64,000 bases of DNA from Telopea speciosissima (Eukaryota; Streptophyta; Magnoliopsida; Proteales; Proteaceae). Shown piece by piece: positions 60,430 to 64,000 of this stretch; position 1 is the stretch's first letter; every line of letters starts with the position of its first letter. The notes under the pieces were generated by a model that saw nothing but the letters and a program-made list of their open reading frames with translations, made no database searches and was not told the DNA's origin. Where the stretch lies: assembly GCF_018873765.1 (NCBI RefSeq), contig NC_057925.1, positions 57,300,970 to 57,364,969 of the forward strand. The letters run 5' to 3'. The position numbers were made by a program, and so were the translations under genes.

Positions 60430-61690
60430 AATCACGTTGAATTGTTGACTATCCTCTGAGATTGCCCTTGTGATTCTTGTCTGCTTGTCTCAGGTTTTTT
60501 TTTATTATTTTGCTTCCCATAATTCAAGGCAGGGACACGTATACAGTTATAGAAAATTAAATTTCCAAGGTTGGGTCCCACCTCTTTCCGTTCCGGGATT
60601 TTCTCTTTAAGCTGATTCGCTACAGAAATTTAATTATTTAATTGCAGGCAAGGACAACATGCGTCGTGCTCGGTGTTCCAAATCACATAGATCTAGTCCG
60701 TCCAATTTAGGTGGGATCCACATGATGACATGTTTCCCATGTTGATGAGATCAATTGGGGTCCAGTGATTGGACACTCGGTAATTAGACTCTTATCGTAT
60801 TCCATGCAAAGTCTGTGTTTAGGAACGTGGTGGGGTCCCACGCATGTGGTGATATGATTATCTTGGATTTTGTCTAAAAGGATAATAGTGTGAAAAGAAA
60901 AGAACGAATGATTTCATTAAAAAAGGGAATAATGTGGAAAAGGGAGTAATGGGCCCTGTCTGACAAACTTATGAGTTTATAAGTATAGGGCCATGGGCTC
61001 ACAAATCAAACATGAAGTCCATGAACTGCGACCCATATGGAATCTTGAGAATCATTTTCACGAGGCAACAGTGAGAATAATTTAAGGATAAGTTCGGTTC
61101 CTTTTTTTGGTTTGGTTTTAGTTCGGTTTAAGATACAAAATATATAAATTGCAATTGACCCGAAGCCAAAAACTTTTTTCAAAACACTTCTAAATGAAGA
61201 TGGACAACTTTTTTGTTTTTTTGTAATTAAGAATTCTTGCAAAAATAATTTGAAAACTTTCTCCAAGTTTTTATTATAAAAGAATTTTTTTAATCATTAT
61301 CCCATGTAACACCATGTGATAATATATCTAACTCCAAATCATTCCATATTTGGTTATTAAATTTCACTTTACTTTGCATCCATTTCCTTTTGGTTTAAAA
61401 TATAAAATAAATATTACATGTAAAATATATTTTTATTAGATATGGTAAGAAATTTAAATAGTTTATACAATCACATGGGGTAATGATTACAAAAGTTTCT
61501 TTTTCAGGTTTGAAAATTTTTCCTTCCCTTCCCTTCCCTTTAATTTTACTTGCAACCAAACGGAGCCTCGGCTCGCATCAAAGTTCCAATAATTGGAAAC
61601 AGATCTAAACTGGTTTGGGAGATGGCCCATCAAATAAGTGGTGGACCTCAGTTGGGTTGAGATAGAGAGAAAAGTTGGCCCCTAATGGAC
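60430..61690. other. DUF642 upstream spacer
   Basis: AT-rich, with GGTTTGGTTTTAGTTCGGTT simple sequence near 61085-61130 similar to 29900-30060. No coding support. Confidence 0.45.
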
Positions 61691-61695
61691 TTTAA

Positions 61696-61836
61696 GGATT
61701 AAGCTCCTCTCCAAGGAGCCTAGCGCCTAGGGAGTACGTAGGGTGGCATCCAACGGTTGGACTGATGCATCGAAATATGTGTGGCACAGCCCAGCCCTTG
61801 AATGCCCCTGGGCTCAATGGAGAGGAGCCAGATCTA
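61696..61836. mobile_element. MITE (CAGCCGTTGGAT family)
   Basis: The left AGCTCCTCTCCAAGGAGCCTA..CATCCAACGGTTGG and right CCAGCCCTTGAATGCCCC..GGAGAGGAGC are inverse arms. The outer GAGAGGAGC ends are shared with 62890-63052. Confidence 0.7.
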
Positions 61837-62401
61837 AACTTTAATCATATGTGGAACAGGGCACATGGTATGGGACATTAGAACCTACCAGTAGTGTGGA
61901 CGTGGACCCTGTGTTCCCATCTATTAAGATCAACCAATCTATTACCGAAAAAAAAATATATTACCTATAACTTAATATTCATACCTAATAGTAAATGGTT
62001 AATAACTATATGGCGCCATGGGCCATTAAGACCTTGATGGGCCATTAAGGCCTTGTGCGTCTTCTACGGGTGGAGGAAAACATTGAGAGTATAAGTACCG
62101 TCCAAGGCCCTCTAAGGCTATTCACATGGAATCATAGTTAGTTGTAAATTCGCATATTAATTATCGTATTAATATGTGTATCTGACTGTATGAATCAATA
62201 AGTCGATATTTTTTTTTTTGGGTAAATCAATAAGTCGATTATTACCGCATTTTATCAAGTAGTCTAATTTTATACGCAACTTTGAGGAAACACCATATTA
62301 TAAATGTATGAATTTCCGTATTAATCGCGTATTAATTAATACATATATATGAGTTTAATTAAATTTAAAAAAAAAACTAAAACCTAAAAGCCCAAAAGCC
62401 G
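61837..62401. other. Spacer without recognised features
   Basis: A duplicated phrase (ATCAATAAGTCGAT) flanks a poly-T tract near 62196-62240, as left by a small T-tailed insertion. Nothing else is seen. Confidence 0.4.
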
Positions 62402-62519
62402 GTGAGAAAACCCCCAAACTTGAAACCCAAAGAGTCTAGTTCTAACAAATGATCTACTCTGTGAGAAAACCCCCAAACTTGAAACCCGAAGAGTCTAGTT
62501 CTAGCAAACGATCTACTCT
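62402..62519 (+). repeat. 59-bp tandem duplication
   Basis: Two adjacent units starting GTGAGAAAACCCCCAAACTT, at 62402 and 62461, with three mismatches over 59 bases. Confidence 0.9.
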
Positions 62520-62889
62520 CATAGTCACGGAAAGCACTATGGTTCTCTGATCAACCTCGAAGACGTTCTAGTCCATATACATCAAAACTAGGTATCTTTC
62601 ATCTGTGTGTGTGTGTGCGTGTTTTGATAAGATTATATAGATATGCAATTCTTCACGAACTAGGGTTTTTTTAATTTGTGTTAGTTGTTTACGATTCGTG
62701 GTTTTATCATTTTTTATTGGAGGGTTACACACAAACATGAAATTCCAGCTTCCTAATTGAATCAAACCCCTTCATTTCCTTCTCGATCTTGTATTCCCTG
62801 AGAGTGTAGCATCCTAAGGAACCGTAAGAGCTTGTTCCAAATTGGTGTAGGAACCACACAATTAGACAGTGTTCTTCTCTCCTCCTCCC

Positions 62890-63052
62890 TTTCGGATCAG
62901 GCTCCTATCCAACGAGCCCAGTGCCCAGGGAGTGCCAACGGAGCATCCAATGGCTGGGCTGACTGGATGTGTGTTGGAATACATGCAGGCACAATCCCGG
63001 CGCGCATCCAACCAGCCCAGCCGTTGGATGCCCACTGGAGAGGAGCCTGATC
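62890..63052. mobile_element. MITE (CAGCCGTTGGAT family), well preserved
   Basis: The left GGATCAGGCTCCTATCCAACGA..GCATCCAATGGCTGGGCTG and right CAGCCCAGCCGTTGGATGC..GGAGAGGAGCCTGATCC are inverse. The two frames at 62832-63090 fall entirely in it and are not genes. Confidence 0.8.
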
Positions 63053-63069
63053 CCTCTCTCTCCTCACTT

Positions 63070-63520
63070 AAAATTTTTTTTTTTGGATAAGTAAATTATA
63101 TTAAAAAAAAAAAAGAAAAAGAAAAAAATAAATATATAAGAAAACAGGACGCCACCTAGAACCTCTTTAAAATATGCTTAAAGAGGGAACTGGGAGGCCC
63201 CTAATTAAAATGGGGCAGACCCTGTATCAATCAAAGTGCTAAAAACAAACAAGTTACAACCGATAGTAGATACAGAAATCAGCATCCGCCCAAAGATCTT
63301 TAATCTTTTCATTTAACAAGTCCACAGCCAATTTGAAATTTGACCGAATAATTTTACGTAAATTATAAATTTACAACAAGGCCTCCAATTGGGCATTGAA
63401 CTGCAAAAAAATGTTTCTAAACTTGGTATATTCCATTTAAAGAACTCAAGTCCTGCTACTTAGCAAGTTTCTGAAACTTTGCCTAATATCTCTCAAAACG
63501 GGAAAACTGATGGATAGTTT
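63070..63520 (-). repeat. LINE-like 3' remnant
   Basis: Plus-strand TTTTTTTTTTTGGATAAG and A-rich sequence are followed by CATCCGCCCAAAGATC and CCAATTGGGCATTGAACTGC. Read on minus these recall the degraded RNase H tail and poly-A end of plant LINEs. The match is weak. Confidence 0.3.
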
Positions 63521-64000
63521 CAACGTATGGCTCTCCCATATGAGTAGGATTCACAATCCTATTCAATTCAATCATGGTAAGATAGGTGGAATCTAAATCC
63601 ATCTCATGAACCCGGAACCATGCTCTTGGATCCTTGGAGTAGGGGAAAAACGAAAATTTCTTCTATTCTAGATGTAAACTCCTTACAAATGAAAATTCGA
63701 AGCCCTTATACAGGGAAGCTTGCTTATAGAAAAAGAAAACAAAATTCAAAATTCAAAATTCAAAACTTCGGTGGGCAATTTCGCCTTTGGAACACTCGAA
63801 AACAATCAAAAAATGCATACATCGGCATCATGGGTGTTGACCCTAAAAGAACTCGACGAGATCTTCAATTTGATATATAATTCACCCTATATCATTGAAT
63901 ACCTCCGATCAATCCGGATGAACTTCTACTGGTCCAATCAGTTCAAGAACTCATTCGATATCTCTTCTACATCACGATTGAAACCGACATGCCAATTAGA
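63521..64000. other. Window end, no feature recognised
   Basis: The open frame 63620-63880 (..YIGIMGVDPKRTRRDLQFDI) has a basic, slightly organelle-like look, but I could not match it to a plastid or mitochondrial gene from memory. It is left uncalled. Confidence 0.3.

Noticed and set aside
62832-63090. Two overlapping ORFs with Pro/Gln-rich products
   Set aside because: They fall entirely within a palindromic MITE.
63620-63880. Possible organelle ribosomal protein fragment
   Set aside because: I could not align it with any plastid or mitochondrial protein I know; a search against organelle genomes would decide.

Overview
The window is nuclear DNA of a flowering plant, most likely a woody dicot or early-diverging angiosperm and not a grass. 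Its genes carry many introns with GT..AG boundaries, proteins such as STELLO, sterol methyltransferase 1 and DUF642 are plant-typical, introns and spacers are AT-rich, and small transposons are very dense. I cannot name the species. All exon models were joined by hand from splice signals and reading-frame phase; no transcript evidence was available.

Layout. 0-2.1 kb: 3' end of an alpha-N-acetylglucosaminidase gene (+). 4.3-8.7 kb: complete three-exon STELLO-type Golgi protein gene (-). 10.4-18.4 kb: a three-level nest of transposons, in which a small MITE is split by a long-TIR Mutator-like element that is itself split by a CACTA element. 19.3-20.8 kb: a small putative DNA-binding protein gene with upstream ORFs (-). 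24.2-29.05 kb: complete ten-exon polyamine oxidase gene (-). 29-35 kb: gene-poor, with several MITEs and a SINE. 35.7-45.3 kb: a cluster of short type I MADS-box genes and fragments, with a higher-order tandem repeat and a head-to-head inverted duplication of about 1.2 kb per arm. A small conserved plant protein gene lies in one arm and a broken copy in the other. 46.4-51.3 kb: complete thirteen-exon sterol C-24 methyltransferase (SMT1) gene (-), with an RTE-type LINE end in its last intron. 52.0 kb: plastid-derived trnF fossil. 53.4-55.4 kb: a 172-bp tandem repeat touching a Pack-MULE-like element that carries the first coding exon of a LUMINIDEPENDENS homologue. 57.5-60.3 kb: complete three-exon DUF642 cell-wall protein gene (-). 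60.4-64 kb: intergenic DNA with MITEs and a LINE-like remnant.

The host genes do not form a pathway. Two act on sugars or walls (NAGLU, DUF642), one on cellulose synthase complexes in the Golgi (STELLO), one on polyamines and one on sterols. The most unusual parts are the MADS inverted duplication, the gene-carrying MULE and the triple nest.
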